Positions 1 through 9,179 of a stretch of DNA of 64,000 nucleotides are shown piece by piece. This stretch comes from Odoribacter splanchnicus DSM 20712 (GTDB taxonomy: Bacteria > Bacteroidota > Bacteroidia > Bacteroidales > Marinifilaceae): NCBI RefSeq assembly GCF_000190535.1, contig NC_015160.1:4154001-4218000 (forward strand), read 5' to 3'. How positions within the stretch are numbered: the first letter of the stretch is position 1; the number at the start of each line of letters is the position of its first letter. Under the pieces are notes generated by a model. The model ran no database searches. It had not been told where the DNA came from and saw only the letters and a program-made list of their open reading frames with translations. The translations under genes were made by a program, and so were the position numbers.

Positions 1-248
1 TTATAACAGGTAATATTGAAGCATTGGCAGAAGAAGAAGGCGGATTGGATTGCAACTACAATCGTCATCCATCGCAATGTGAAATTTATGTTGGCGCCAA
101 AGGTAAAGTCAAATTATTGGGTGGTTCTATAATCAGTGCAGGAGTAGATGGGTATGTAAGATTTGACGGGCAAGTAGCTTGCAGCCGTGGAGGTGATTTT
201 GCCTGTACGCCCATAGAATGCAAAGAACTTTACGAAATTATTTTCTAA
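1..248 (+). CDS. NVEALA-family Cys-rich peptide A (5' truncated by window edge)
   Basis: The reading frame is open from base 3 and ends at a TAA at 246-248; the true start lies outside the window. The first visible residues read ITGNIEALAEEEGG, which contains the NIEALA form of the NVEALA motif. In this family the motif follows an N-terminal hydrophobic leader, and its ALA end resembles a signal peptidase I site. Downstream there are five cysteines and many glycines. It is followed within about 75 bases by a propeller lipoprotein and then a thioredoxin-like lipoprotein, the same order as in the copy at 11342-14849. Family membership rests on the motif and the context; the function is unknown. 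Confidence 0.75.
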   Translation, partial: ITGNIEALAEEEGGLDCNYNRHPSQCEIYVGAKGKVKLLGGSIISAGVDGYVRFDGQVACSRGGDFACTPIECKELYEIIF

Positions 249-320
249 TCATAATACACAGAGTATCTAACAAATATGAAACAATTTGTTAGATACTACT
301 TACGAATTAAAAGTAAATGT

Positions 321-1436
321 ATGAAAGTAACCTATCTCTTCAATTTCATAATATTAATTCTTTTAGGCTCTTGTATATCAAAAGAATTAATAAAAGAAGC
401 TAATGAAAAATTTGTAATAGATATTAATCGGCAGGATAAAATCACAAATTTTTTTAATGCTTATCACACTATTGCTTTGGAAACCACTCCAAACAATTTA
501 ATAGGAGGAATTGATAAGATAGTTCTTCAAAACGAACATATATATATTCTTGATAAAAAACAAGCCACCATTTTTATTTTTACCCATAACGGGAAATACC
601 AAAATAAAATAGCCAATCAAGGAAGAGCTCCGGGAGAGTACCTTTCCATTTCCGATTTTGAGGTCTATGACTCTCATGTTTATTGCCTTTCACGAACAAA
701 TCAGAAAATATTCAAATATGATACCAACGGTGTTTTTCAAAATACTATACAAGTGAATGATTGGTATGATTGTTTTCATATTCAGAACGATAGTACCATC
801 TATTTATTTTCTGATTATTCAAATAATCAATTATACAATTATGTCGTGTACAATCCTATAACAAAAGAAATTATCAATCGATTAGACAAGTTTAAAAAAA
901 ATCAAGGGTTCAGTTTTGAATATTCCCCCTTTCATTGTCTCGATAGTAATTTATTGGTTAGTGAACAATACGAACATACAATCTTTTCATTAACTTCCCA
1001 AGAAAAGAAACCTTTATACTCTTTTATATTCAATACCAGTGATCAAATTCCCCCGTTCATATATACTGATAGAGAAAAAACATATCATTTCCTACAAGGG
1101 AAAGAGACTCTGAGAAGAATAAAAGGATTATATATTTCGCAAGGGACATTGAATATTGTATATTCTATTTTTTATAAAAATTCCGGGATAAAAGACTTTA
1201 TTTCAAAAATTGATACAGCAACAAAAGAAGTGAAAACGATAAAACTGGGTGATGATTTTTTTCCAGAATACCCTTTCTTATATAGCGCATTTTGTGTATA
1301 TCAAGATCAAATAATTTCATATATTCCAGCCCTATTAGCATTGAATGTCGACAAACAATATGGATTAAACCAATTCACTTCAATCTCTTTAAAAGAAACG
1401 GATAATCCTGTCCTCATTTTCCACCATCTAAAATAA
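321..1436 (+). CDS. Six-bladed beta-propeller lipoprotein of NVEALA module A
   Basis: This is a 371-residue predicted lipoprotein with a hydrophobic leader ending in the lipobox LLGSC. I start it at 321 because an upstream in-frame ATG (276) only adds a charged stretch ahead of a normal signal peptide. The body carries the GRAPGEY motif followed by beta-rich blades with D-x-N-G turns, as in the Bacteroidetes six-bladed propeller family (DUF5128-like). The paralog at 13312-14481 has the matching GRGPNEV motif. It lies between an NVEALA peptide and a thioredoxin-like lipoprotein and is probably co-transcribed with both. The likely place of action is the periplasmic or outer-surface side of a membrane. 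The ligand is unknown. The gene is visibly A+T-richer than the core genes after 2465. Confidence 0.8.
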   Translation: MKVTYLFNFIILILLGSCISKELIKEANEKFVIDINRQDKITNFFNAYHTIALETTPNNLIGGIDKIVLQNEHIYILDKKQATIFIFTHNGKYQNKIANQGRAPGEYLSISDFEVYDSHVYCLSRTNQKIFKYDTNGVFQNTIQVNDWYDCFHIQNDSTIYLFSDYSNNQLYNYVVYNPITKEIINRLDKFKKNQGFSFEYSPFHCLDSNLLVSEQYEHTIFSLTSQEKKPLYSFIFNTSDQIPPFIYTDREKTYHFLQGKETLRRIKGLYISQGTLNIVYSIFYKNSGIKDFISKIDTATKEVKTIKLGDDFFPEYPFLYSAFCVYQDQIISYIPALLALNVDKQYGLNQFTSISLKETDNPVLIFHHLK

Positions 1437-1461
1437 ACTTAAGCAATTTCTCCCAAATAGC

Positions 1462-2025
1462 ATGAAATATGTCATAATAAATTTTCTGTTAGCTTGTTTG
1501 TCAATAACCATGGGATGTACTTCCTCTAAAAAAGAAATCAAACAGGTTGTCGAACATTGGATGGGAAAAGAGATTGTTTTTCCATCCAATTTGACCATGA
1601 AAATATATGGAAAAGATACTTTAGATTATTCATTACTAAACCATAAGTATAAAATACTCCATTATGTGGATACAAATGGTTGCCATGAGTGCCAATTGAA
1701 ATTCTATGAATGGCAAAGATTGCAAAAACAAATCGACAGTTTGCAAACAGATATTGCCATTGTCTATGTGGTATTCGCCAAGCATTATCATCCTGTTGAA
1801 GTCAGTCAGCAATTGAATCGGTTTGGTACCCCCATCATCTACGATTCTTTGGGAATCATGGACAAGCAAAATAACTTGTCCTTCAATCCACGGTATAAAA
1901 CCTTCTTATTAGATTCGATGAATCATGTCATAGGAATCGGAAATCCAGTAACAAATAAGCAGGTGTGGGAATGGTATAAGATAAAAATAGGTGACATTCG
2001 AAAAAAGGAAACCATAACACAATAA
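1462..2025 (+). CDS. Thioredoxin-like lipoprotein with CHEC motif (module A)
   Basis: This 187-residue protein has a short leader with lipobox ITMGC (Cys19) and a thioredoxin-like core: strand YKILHYVD, then CHEC (Cys74, Cys77) and a helix. Later come a predicted strand IAIVYVVF and the segment YKTFLLDSMN. The product at 11342-11881 is a clear paralog with the same KEI.FP, MKIYGKD/SKIMGKD, CxEC and IGNP motifs. The CxxC suggests a membrane-anchored thiol-disulfide role like TlpA/ResA, but the dipeptide HE or TE is unlike the usual GP or PH, so reductase, isomerase and thiol-carrier roles all remain open. It is the last gene of module A; a strong terminator lies at 2180-2218. Confidence 0.75.
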   Translation: MKYVIINFLLACLSITMGCTSSKKEIKQVVEHWMGKEIVFPSNLTMKIYGKDTLDYSLLNHKYKILHYVDTNGCHECQLKFYEWQRLQKQIDSLQTDIAIVYVVFAKHYHPVEVSQQLNRFGTPIIYDSLGIMDKQNNLSFNPRYKTFLLDSMNHVIGIGNPVTNKQVWEWYKIKIGDIRKKETITQ

Positions 2026-2179
2026 ACAAGCCCTGTAATATATCGTGAAAAAACATAGACAGTTATATACATATTTACACTTATAAACCTACATTTGGGG
2101 TAAACATGTATATAGATGCGTTAATTAATTCTGATAAGGGAAAAAGTAACCCACTGCCCCGTCCCTGGGAGTCTATAAA

Positions 2180-2218
2180 AAACTCCCGAAAATTTTAATT
2201 TTCAGGAGTTTAATTTTT
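2180..2218. terminator. Bidirectional intrinsic terminator
   Basis: AAACTCC (2180-2186) pairs with GGAGTTT (2205-2211). After one mismatch an inner stem GAAAATT/AATTTTC continues the helix. T-rich tracts flank both sides. It can end module A transcripts on the plus strand and tRNA-Arg transcripts on the minus strand. Confidence 0.8.
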
Positions 2219-2230
2219 TGCTTTTTGAAC

Positions 2231-2306
2231 TGGTGAACTCGGCGGGAGTCGAACCCACAACCTCTTGGGCCGTAACCAAGTGCTCTATCCATTAAGCTAC
2301 GAGTCC
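2231..2306 (-). tRNA. tRNA-Arg (anticodon ACG), CCA encoded
   Basis: Read on the minus strand, the acceptor GGACTCG pairs with CGAGTTC (one G-U). The D arm, the anticodon stem CTTGG/CCAAG with loop TTACGGC, and a T arm with GGTTCGACTCC are all in place. Loop positions 34-36 are ACG, decoding CGN arginine codons. The discriminator is A and CCA is encoded. A TATCTTTG element at 2329-2336 lies just upstream on the same strand. Confidence 0.95.
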
Positions 2307-2328
2307 GTGTCTTATCTCTAAAGCGGTG

Positions 2329-2359
2329 CAAAGATATGTACAAAAATAATACTGTGCAA
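2329..2359 (-). promoter_or_regulatory. Bacteroidetes-type promoter for tRNA-Arg
   Basis: The minus strand carries TATCTTTG (2329-2336), a perfect TAnnTTTG -7 element, with a CTTG at 2356-2359 about 19 bases further upstream as a partial -33 element. Confidence 0.6.
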
Positions 2360-2464
2360 GCTTTTTGTTGTTTTTTTTATGACAAAGTGATTTTTTGTAG
2401 AAGATATAACAAAGCAGGGGGAATCATTATTTTATTACTATTTTTGTCTGAGAATATTAGAAGT

Positions 2465-2986
2465 ATGAAAAAGATTTTGAACAATCTCCTTCATCGTCTG
2501 AAGGAAGATTCACTGAATAAGCGTGTCGGGAACAGTACCAGGGAGGTAGAGTATAAGGAGAAGAGGGAGATAAAAACTTGTCTGGTGTTTTGGAGTGCCG
2601 ATACCGATCAGAACAAATGGTTCCGGAAATTGGAATCCGATTTTGCCGGGGTGAAAATGGATAAACTGTGTTTTATTCCGGATGGGATCGAGATGCTGGA
2701 AACGGATGATTGGGTGGCGGTACGGAATGCTGATTTAGGATTCGGTGGCAAGATACGGAACGGGCGTTTGATCGCTATGCTGGGCTGTAAATATGATTTG
2801 TTTATCGATCTGAATAAGGAAACAACTGCATTAATCAAATTTGTATTACAACATACTCAGGCTTCTTGTATTGTAGGGATGAAAAAGGAGGGAGGAGTGG
2901 CCGATATTGTGATCGACGAAGTGACCGAACCTTTCGGCCTTGTAAATAAATTGAACGTAATATTATCGGGGATAAACAAATACTAA
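2465..2986 (+). CDS. Conserved Bacteroidales hypothetical protein (DUF6913-like) upstream of dapA
   Basis: This 173-residue, probably cytoplasmic protein has no signal peptide. I start it at 2465 because the upstream in-frame extension from 2336 overlaps promoter-like sequence and has no coding character. It has a charged N-terminus, then alternating strands and helices including LVFWSADTDQNKW, LGFGGKIRNGRLIAMLG and YDLFIDLNKE. I recall similar 170-residue proteins (DUF6913) directly upstream of dapA in Bacteroides, but cannot confirm the family here. It ends one base before the dapA start, so the two are almost certainly co-translated. No catalytic motif is recognisable. Confidence 0.7.
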   Translation: MKKILNNLLHRLKEDSLNKRVGNSTREVEYKEKREIKTCLVFWSADTDQNKWFRKLESDFAGVKMDKLCFIPDGIEMLETDDWVAVRNADLGFGGKIRNGRLIAMLGCKYDLFIDLNKETTALIKFVLQHTQASCIVGMKKEGGVADIVIDEVTEPFGLVNKLNVILSGINKY

Positions 2987-2987
2987 C

Positions 2988-3869
2988 ATGGACAGACTTA
3001 TCGGTACAGGAGTGGCCTTGGTTACTCCATTCGACGAACAGCAACGAATAGACCGGGAATCTCTGTACCGTCTGGTGAATTATGTCATCGACGGTGGGGT
3101 GGATTTTTTGGTGGCATTGGGAACTACGGCAGAGACTGCGACTTTATCGGCCGACGAAAGAGCGGTGGTGGTACATACGATTCTCGAAGCCAATCAGGGG
3201 CGTCTTCCCGTGATTGCCGGTATCGGAGGGAATAATACGGCGGAGGTGATCCGTGAACTTCAAACGGCCACCTGGTTGAAAGCTTGTCAGGGTATACTGA
3301 GCATAACTCCTTGTTATAACAAACCGACTCAAAGGGGGCTTTACGAACATTTTAAAGCGATTGCCGCTGCTTCGCCGCTGCCTTTGTGTTTATACAATGT
3401 TCCGGGGAGGAGTGGGGTGAATATGGAAGCTGCGACTGTAGCGGCTTTGTCACACGATTGTCCCAACATTATCGCTGTGAAGGAAGCTTCCGGCCGTTTC
3501 GATCAGGCTACGGCTATTCTAAAATCCAAACGGGCCGATTTCGCTGCTTTGTCCGGTGAAGATGCACTGTTGTTGCCTCTGATGTCACTGGGATTCGAAG
3601 GCGTGATCTCGGTGATTGCCAATGTACTTCCGAACGATTATGCCTGTCTGGTGAAAAGTGCGTTGCAGGGAGATTATCCGACTGCCCGTCGCATCCATTT
3701 GGACAGGGCCGAACTTTGTAAAGCTTTATTTGAAGAAGGAAATCCGGCAGGCATAAAGGCTGCTTTACATGCTGCCGGCATTATTCGTCAAAATACCCTG
3801 CGTTTACCTTTAACTCCGGTGAGTGACGCTCTTTATAATAAAATCATCGGACTGTTGAAACTTCATTAA
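2988..3869 (+). CDS. dapA: 4-hydroxy-tetrahydrodipicolinate synthase
   Basis: DapA condenses pyruvate with aspartate semialdehyde, the first committed step of diaminopimelate and lysine synthesis, in the cytoplasm. The 293-residue TIM barrel has the usual length. The pyruvate-binding GTTAET motif is at residues 45-50, Tyr136 lies in YNVPGRSG, and the Schiff-base Lys165 lies in IIAVKEASG. It follows the small hypothetical at 2465 with one base between them and converges on gldG, with the two stop codons overlapping. The other pathway genes here, lysC and lysA, are a separate operon 31 kb away, so the lysine genes are scattered. Confidence 0.96.
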   Translation: MDRLIGTGVALVTPFDEQQRIDRESLYRLVNYVIDGGVDFLVALGTTAETATLSADERAVVVHTILEANQGRLPVIAGIGGNNTAEVIRELQTATWLKACQGILSITPCYNKPTQRGLYEHFKAIAAASPLPLCLYNVPGRSGVNMEAATVAALSHDCPNIIAVKEASGRFDQATAILKSKRADFAALSGEDALLLPLMSLGFEGVISVIANVLPNDYACLVKSALQGDYPTARRIHLDRAELCKALFEEGNPAGIKAALHAAGIIRQNTLRLPLTPVSDALYNKIIGLLKLH

Positions 3870-5356
3870 TCGATATAACCTGGATGAGAACGGTCCTCCC
3901 GTTTTCTCAGGTTACGTTTGTATCGGTAAAAGGCGATTCCCAGAATAATCAGGATCGGTAAAAGGAAATTGATGTACTTCAACACTTCCCGGCTGGTGTC
4001 TCCGACAGGTTCCAGTACCGGGAAGGTGGTGAATTTATTTCGCAACTGAATCAGCCCGGAATTGTCTGCCAGCCATTCGATAGAATTTAAAGCAAAAGTG
4101 ATGTTGTCCGTATGGCCGTCGATAGCCGACTGGTTGATCAGGAAATCGGCATCGGTGATGGTGACGATGGCACTGTTGTTATCGTCGTTCGTCAGTAAGG
4201 CTGCGACGATATTGTGCGGACGGTTGAAATCGCGCTGGGTCCATTGCTTTTCCAGATCGAAACATACCGGAGCTTGCTGCACTCCCGAAATGGAGGAACT
4301 TTGTGCCAGAGGAGTGAAAATATAAGGCGTCGGGGTTTTGATCTGTTCTATACTGCTGGCAAACATGAGTAGCATGGACCGTAGGCCGTAAGTAATCGTA
4401 TGCTTGCTGAAATTGGTGATCACCGGGCAATACGGGAAACTGACACTACGCTGGAATTTCAGATAACCGTATTGTTGTTCGAAATTACATACCCCGCAAT
4501 TATTGTCGATGATAAAGTCGTTCCTGATTTTCAGTCCTTTTTTCTCGAGCATATCTTCCACGCCTGTGGAATTGATGTATCCATTGTTCGGATGATCCAA
4601 CAGTCCGATTGCATGATTCAAAGCGATGAAAAGCCGTCCGCCTTTGGAAAGAAATTTTTCCAGTTGGGCGATTTCATAGGGGGAAAAGTTGTCTTTGGGA
4701 TTGATCAGGCAGAGTACATTACAATCTTCATAAGTGTTCAGATTCAGATCTACAACCGTAATGTCCGTCAGATGAGATAGTTCGTCGACCAGTTCCGACA
4801 TTAAGTTAAGGGTCGTTTCGCCGTGTCCGCGAACAAAACCGATCCGGGGTTTGATGGTATCGGAGGCTTGTTTCAACATCCGGGTAATTTCATATTCAAT
4901 GGGTGTATTGAATGAAATGTTGGGGAGTACGGTCTTGTTGTTGCCGATATGAAATACAGCTCCGCAATAAATTTTCTGGATTTTCTCCAGATCCCTTTCC
5001 CGGATCTCGTTGAATGACGGGATAATTCCTTCCTGGGTCGCTTTAAATTCCTTTTCTGTGTTATCCGGGTAAATGGTGTTTATCGTAAAACTGACATTAC
5101 TGAGAGATTTATATTCCTTCAGCAATGAACGGAATTCTTTTACCAGCTTTTTCGTATCCTGGGGCAGATCTTCGGTGACATAAAAATCGACAACAATGGG
5201 TTCGACGTTATTACGGATACTGGTCTTGCTGACTTTACTCAGGGAATAACGTTTGGTTTTGGTAAAATCCCAACGGAAAAAAATGAAAAAAGAGAAAATA
5301 TTCACGAGTAATATTACTGTGAGAATGGATATAATATCTTTTATAATTTTCTTCAT
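3866..5356 (-). CDS. gldG: Gliding-motility-type ABC transporter substrate-binding subunit GldG
   Basis: This 496-residue protein has an N-terminal membrane anchor (VILLVNIFSFFIFF), a large extracytoplasmic domain, and a C-terminal membrane helix (YINFLLPILIILGIAFY) followed by a basic tail. It has the ABC_transp_aux layout: a MKKIIKDI start, WDFTKTKRYSLSKVSK after the first helix, and GFVRGHGE before a domain with LFIALNHA. It is the third gene of gldA-gldF-gldG, 30 bases after gldF. In flavobacteria the set supports gliding and T9SS-related function; in non-gliding gut Bacteroidales its role is unclear. It is somewhat shorter than the flavobacterial GldG I remember. Its stop codon overlaps that of convergent dapA. 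Confidence 0.88.
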   Translation of the reverse strand: MKKIIKDIISILTVILLVNIFSFFIFFRWDFTKTKRYSLSKVSKTSIRNNVEPIVVDFYVTEDLPQDTKKLVKEFRSLLKEYKSLSNVSFTINTIYPDNTEKEFKATQEGIIPSFNEIRERDLEKIQKIYCGAVFHIGNNKTVLPNISFNTPIEYEITRMLKQASDTIKPRIGFVRGHGETTLNLMSELVDELSHLTDITVVDLNLNTYEDCNVLCLINPKDNFSPYEIAQLEKFLSKGGRLFIALNHAIGLLDHPNNGYINSTGVEDMLEKKGLKIRNDFIIDNNCGVCNFEQQYGYLKFQRSVSFPYCPVITNFSKHTITYGLRSMLLMFASSIEQIKTPTPYIFTPLAQSSSISGVQQAPVCFDLEKQWTQRDFNRPHNIVAALLTNDDNNSAIVTITDADFLINQSAIDGHTDNITFALNSIEWLADNSGLIQLRNKFTTFPVLEPVGDTSREVLKYINFLLPILIILGIAFYRYKRNLRKREDRSHPGYID

Positions 5357-5386
5357 ACAGATCGTGACATTGTAAAGATTGAAATA

Positions 5387-6115
5387 TTAAAATCGGCTCT
5401 TACATATGAAAAACTTCGATAAAGCCAGAAAAACCGTGATGACCGATCCGAAATAAATAATATCCCGGGAATCCAGTATGCCTCTTGACAACGAATCAAA
5501 ATGTTCTTCCATAGAGAGATAACTGAATAGATCTGCAAAAATGCCGGTCCCGATCTGTTCAGCAAACATGCCGAATAAAAATTGGAAACACAAACCGATA
5601 CCGAGGCTGATGAAAAAAGCCGATACGGCAGTACGGGACAAGGAAGAGGAGAAGATGCCGATACAGATATAACATGCACTCATCTCGATCAGGCCCAGAT
5701 AGCCTAAAAGGACTGCTCCATGATCCACCTCTCCTAAGAAAGAGAGCGTAATATAATAGGGTAGTGTCAGGGCCAATGCCAGTGTCGTGATAATTAAATT
5801 GGAAAAGAATTTACTACAAAGCAGGTCGGCTGTTTTTATAGGCTTGGTCAGCATTAATTCGATCGTTCCGTTTCTTTTTTCGTCGGCAATACTTTTCATG
5901 GTGAGGGCTGGAATCAGAAAAAACTGTGTCCAGTTGATAATACCGAATACCTGCATCATATTGGCCTGTCCGATGTATAAAAGATTATTACTGGAAAGCC
6001 ATGAAAAAAATCCGCAAACACAGAAAAACAGGGTATACCCGATATAGATACTCCATGAATTGAATGTTGTGGCTAATTCTTTATGAACGAGTATTTTAAC
6101 CGTATTCATAACCAT
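5387..6115 (-). CDS. gldF: Gliding-motility-type ABC transporter permease GldF
   Basis: This 242-residue integral membrane protein has about six predicted helices and the ABC-2 permease pattern. After the first two membrane stretches comes the conserved KSIADEKRNGTIELMLTKPI, the usual cytoplasmic coupling segment. It starts right after gldA stops (the gldA TAA is at 6117-6119); an alternative ATG lies at 6109. With GldA (ATPase) and GldG (extracytoplasmic) it forms one exporter-like complex in the inner membrane. The substrate is unknown. Confidence 0.9.
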   Translation of the reverse strand: MVMNTVKILVHKELATTFNSWSIYIGYTLFFCVCGFFSWLSSNNLLYIGQANMMQVFGIINWTQFFLIPALTMKSIADEKRNGTIELMLTKPIKTADLLCSKFFSNLIITTLALALTLPYYITLSFLGEVDHGAVLLGYLGLIEMSACYICIGIFSSSLSRTAVSAFFISLGIGLCFQFLFGMFAEQIGTGIFADLFSYLSMEEHFDSLSRGILDSRDIIYFGSVITVFLALSKFFICKSRF

Positions 6116-6116
6116 T

Positions 6117-7040
6117 TTAATTTTTAGTTACCTGGCGGAAGATATCTTCCAGACGAGTTTCCACGGGAGTCATTTCGCTGATATACCAGTTATTTTGGCA
6201 ACAAATATCGAAAATCTTTTTCTCAATTTCAGTAGCCCGCTCACATTGGATTTCAAAATGATGCGGAGTGGAGGAAATGATGTTTTCCAGTTCCGGAATC
6301 AATGCCAGTTCGTTGTAGATATCTTCGTCTTCTCCGCCCTGAATACAAATCTTCAGTAGCTTGCCTTTATCGGATTTGTTGCGCAGTTCGGCAGAAGTTC
6401 CGTCAGCGACGATTTTTCCTTTATTGATGATCAGCACCCGGTCACAGGTCGCTTCGATCTCTGCCAGGATATGTGAACTCATGATCACCGTTTTTTCCCT
6501 GCCGATATTTTTGATCAGTTCCCTGATTTCGACGATCTGATTCGGATCGAGTCCGGTGGTCGGTTCGTCGAGCAGCAATACCTCCGGATCATGGATCAAC
6601 GCCTGGGCCAATCCTACCCGCTGGCGATAGCCTTTGGATAACTCCCGGATGGTTTTGTGTTTTTCATTGTCCAGGCCACACATCCGGATCATGTCCATGA
6701 CTTTGGGGATGATCTTATATTTGGGAATATTGTGTACCCGGGCGATGAAATCCAGAAAATCGATCACATTCATCTCTTCGTAGAGTGGATTGTGCTCGGG
6801 TAGATAACCGATGATTTGTTTGATTTTATAGGGGTTTTTATGGATGGAATATTTACCGATACGGATGTTTCCATAATCCGGAAATAGAAAGCACGACATG
6901 ATCTTCAGGGTGGTGGTTTTACCGGCACCGTTCGGTCCCAGAAATCCCAGAATCTCTCCTTTTTTGACTTCGAAGCTCACAGAGTCTACTGCTTTCTGAT
7001 AGCCGAAAGACTTTGTCAGATTTTCAACCACAACATCCAT
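6117..7040 (-). CDS. gldA: Gliding-motility-type ABC transporter ATP-binding protein GldA
   Basis: This 307-residue ATPase has Walker A GPNGAGKT, signature LSKGYRQRVG, Walker B LLLDEPTTGLD and switch His in SSHIL. After the nucleotide-binding domain is a C-terminal extension of about 90 residues, as in other GldA proteins. I place the start at 7040 (MDVVVENLTKSFGY); a longer start at 7073 adds a basic tail that does not fit the family. It is the first gene of gldA-gldF-gldG. The roughly 280 bases upstream (7041-7320) hold no gene that I can support. Confidence 0.92.
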   Translation of the reverse strand: MDVVVENLTKSFGYQKAVDSVSFEVKKGEILGFLGPNGAGKTTTLKIMSCFLFPDYGNIRIGKYSIHKNPYKIKQIIGYLPEHNPLYEEMNVIDFLDFIARVHNIPKYKIIPKVMDMIRMCGLDNEKHKTIRELSKGYRQRVGLAQALIHDPEVLLLDEPTTGLDPNQIVEIRELIKNIGREKTVIMSSHILAEIEATCDRVLIINKGKIVADGTSAELRNKSDKGKLLKICIQGGEDEDIYNELALIPELENIISSTPHHFEIQCERATEIEKKIFDICCQNNWYISEMTPVETRLEDIFRQVTKN

Positions 7041-7320
7041 ATTGCACCTTTTTAGTAACCTTTTGTTCGACACGAAGTATTATCGTGTAACAAATATAAT
7101 CAGGAAGCGACTAATCGGTGAGGGTTTAACAATCTTTAACCGCAGATTTCCTGTGGATTTTGCTAAAGCGGGAATTGACGCGAATTTTATTTTTGTGAAA
7201 TTAAATGAGCGTTTAGGATTTTAAAGTTTTCCTTCTGTGTTTTTAGTCCGTAAAGAAGAGGTCCTTCCTCCGGGATTAAAAATATTTTAATGCAATAAAT
7301 CCAGTATCCTCCACCTTAAA

Positions 7321-9168
7321 TCACCAAAAGTGTGCTTTTCCGTTTTCCCACGTAAAAATCCGTTCTTCCTGTCCCAGGGTATGGTTGCGCAACCAATATA
7401 ATCCGTTGCTGGGGACGTCGTCGTATTCGATGTAAGTGCCGGTAGCTGTTTTTATGCCCATAGAAATCCATCCTTGGGGGAAATCATAATAAAATAATTC
7501 ATATTGATTATCAGGGAAAATCCCATTGGCATCATTCCGCGGGAGATACCGGATTTGTGATAAGGCCACAGGTTTACCGAAATCCATGCCCACCCATTCC
7601 GGAATCATACACATACTGAGCGGGTCCGGATCGAAGAGTTCGTTTGTTTTAGTCGAATCCATTCCGATGATTTTTCCTTTTATTTCTTGCTTGTGCTTAT
7701 CGTAAAAGCGAAGGTCCGACAGATGGGCCCTCCAGGCCTCATTGGCTACGAATCGCCAGTACCTGTAAGACAAAGTGGTATCGATCGGAATAAATTGATA
7801 GCGATAATCGGGCTTGTGGCGGATCGTGCAGATGGAATGAGGAGATTTGAAATCCGGATTGTCGGCGGCTTCGAAATGTGAATCGATAAAAGCGGAGTAC
7901 CAATAGTCGCTTTCTCCTCTGTTAGGATATTTCCTGACGAGCTTCATATACTGTAAAGAGTCTTTGTTGGCAATAATCGGATGCACAGTTCCGTCGGAGT
8001 ATAATATGAGAGGAGGAGCAAAAGGGACCATTTCTTTTTTGTCGGTATAATGAACCGGCAGGTAGACAATATCTTTTCCCATTTTGGGAAAGACAATCTC
8101 CTGTCCGGCGGGTTTGCTGCAGGCAATGGGCTGCCAGCTTAAATCGTTGAAAATAGCGAGATAACCGTGTCGAATATTCCTGATCCCCGGGGCTGACAAT
8201 CTGATTTCGGAAGTGGGGATATAAAGGTCTGTGACGTCTTTATTGAAGGGATCGAGAAAAAAATAGGGAACATATTCTCTTTTCCCCGGTTTAGCTGTCG
8301 GATTATGTGAATAGGTCCGTCGGTAAATTTTGGGTGCTTTATAGATTCCCACCTGATATACCTGGGTGGAGTTGATTCGGGGATCGATAGCGGTAGCCCA
8401 ATAGTGACGACCGTTTCGATTTGCGAAATGGGGAATAAAATCGATTGCAGACGGTACGCCCAGTATCCGTAATACAAACAAATTGGCTTTACTGGTCGGG
8501 ATGCAGTCTGATTTAAAATTCTTTAAATCGGGTTCCGGGATTTTTTTGTCTAACATGAATAGAAAAGTGCGAAATCTGTTTTCGATTTGAGAGATCGAAT
8601 GACGAAAATTATCGTAATAAGTCGAGTAGGTTTCCAGGTTCTTTTGCAGAGGAGAGATTGAATCGCGCCAATAATCGAGCGGTTCGTTTTCAACCCGGTA
8701 AGGCAGGAGATATTCCTTGAAATTTTCGAAATCGACACCTTCATTCCAGGGCCGGGTTTGCCATTGGTTAAAAGCGAGTTCGATTTGATGGATCAGAAAA
8801 TCGGCTTTTATGTATTTGACATCTTCTTGTATATCCAGTTGTTGCCTATAGCCGATATGATCGAAGGGGACCATTTGGATGATTTTTTTTTCATAATAGG
8901 GACAATTTTTGAGTAAACCGAGTTGCTCGTTATAGGATTTCATGTATGGACCGCCGAAGGTATAATGACCGGGCATATTCTCGATCAGAAAGATACTTGC
9001 TTTCAGTTTCAGGCTGTCGGCAGGATCTTGAGAATAATGGTCGAGTACTTTTTCCAGTTCTGCCCTGTTCGTACCGCTGTAATCCAGTACAGCTTTCAGA
9101 CGGGAAGAATAGTTGCTGCAGCTATAGGCGGTCACTAACCAGAGAAGTATAATTGTCTTTTTTTTCAT
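7321..9168 (-). CDS. Transglutaminase-like lipoprotein with intact predicted Cys-His-Asp (paralog 1)
   Basis: This 615-residue lipoprotein (leader ending TAYSC) has three parts. The N-terminal helical region contains AELEKVLDHYSQDP and FLIENMPGHY. The middle is transglutaminase-like: SDCIPTSKANLFVLRILGVP gives the candidate nucleophile Cys222, then IDFIPHFANRNGRHYW supplies His255 and ATAID supplies Asp262. The C-terminal beta-sandwich starts near YRYWRF and resembles discoidin-type domains. Similar 600-residue proteins occur in gut Bacteroidetes; the substrate is unknown. It lies 11 bases after its paralog at 9180-11042 and both are probably one transcript. The start at 9168 gives a normal lipoprotein signal; 9186 is possible and would overlap the upstream gene by a few bases. 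Confidence 0.72.
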   Translation of the reverse strand: MKKKTIILLWLVTAYSCSNYSSRLKAVLDYSGTNRAELEKVLDHYSQDPADSLKLKASIFLIENMPGHYTFGGPYMKSYNEQLGLLKNCPYYEKKIIQMVPFDHIGYRQQLDIQEDVKYIKADFLIHQIELAFNQWQTRPWNEGVDFENFKEYLLPYRVENEPLDYWRDSISPLQKNLETYSTYYDNFRHSISQIENRFRTFLFMLDKKIPEPDLKNFKSDCIPTSKANLFVLRILGVPSAIDFIPHFANRNGRHYWATAIDPRINSTQVYQVGIYKAPKIYRRTYSHNPTAKPGKREYVPYFFLDPFNKDVTDLYIPTSEIRLSAPGIRNIRHGYLAIFNDLSWQPIACSKPAGQEIVFPKMGKDIVYLPVHYTDKKEMVPFAPPLILYSDGTVHPIIANKDSLQYMKLVRKYPNRGESDYWYSAFIDSHFEAADNPDFKSPHSICTIRHKPDYRYQFIPIDTTLSYRYWRFVANEAWRAHLSDLRFYDKHKQEIKGKIIGMDSTKTNELFDPDPLSMCMIPEWVGMDFGKPVALSQIRYLPRNDANGIFPDNQYELFYYDFPQGWISMGIKTATGTYIEYDDVPSNGLYWLRNHTLGQEERIFTWENGKAHFW

Positions 9169-9179
9169 ATCGTTCGGTT

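Noticed and set aside
7042..7224. Small open frame upstream of gldA
   Set aside because: It overlaps the gldA start region, has no conserved motif and no start context.
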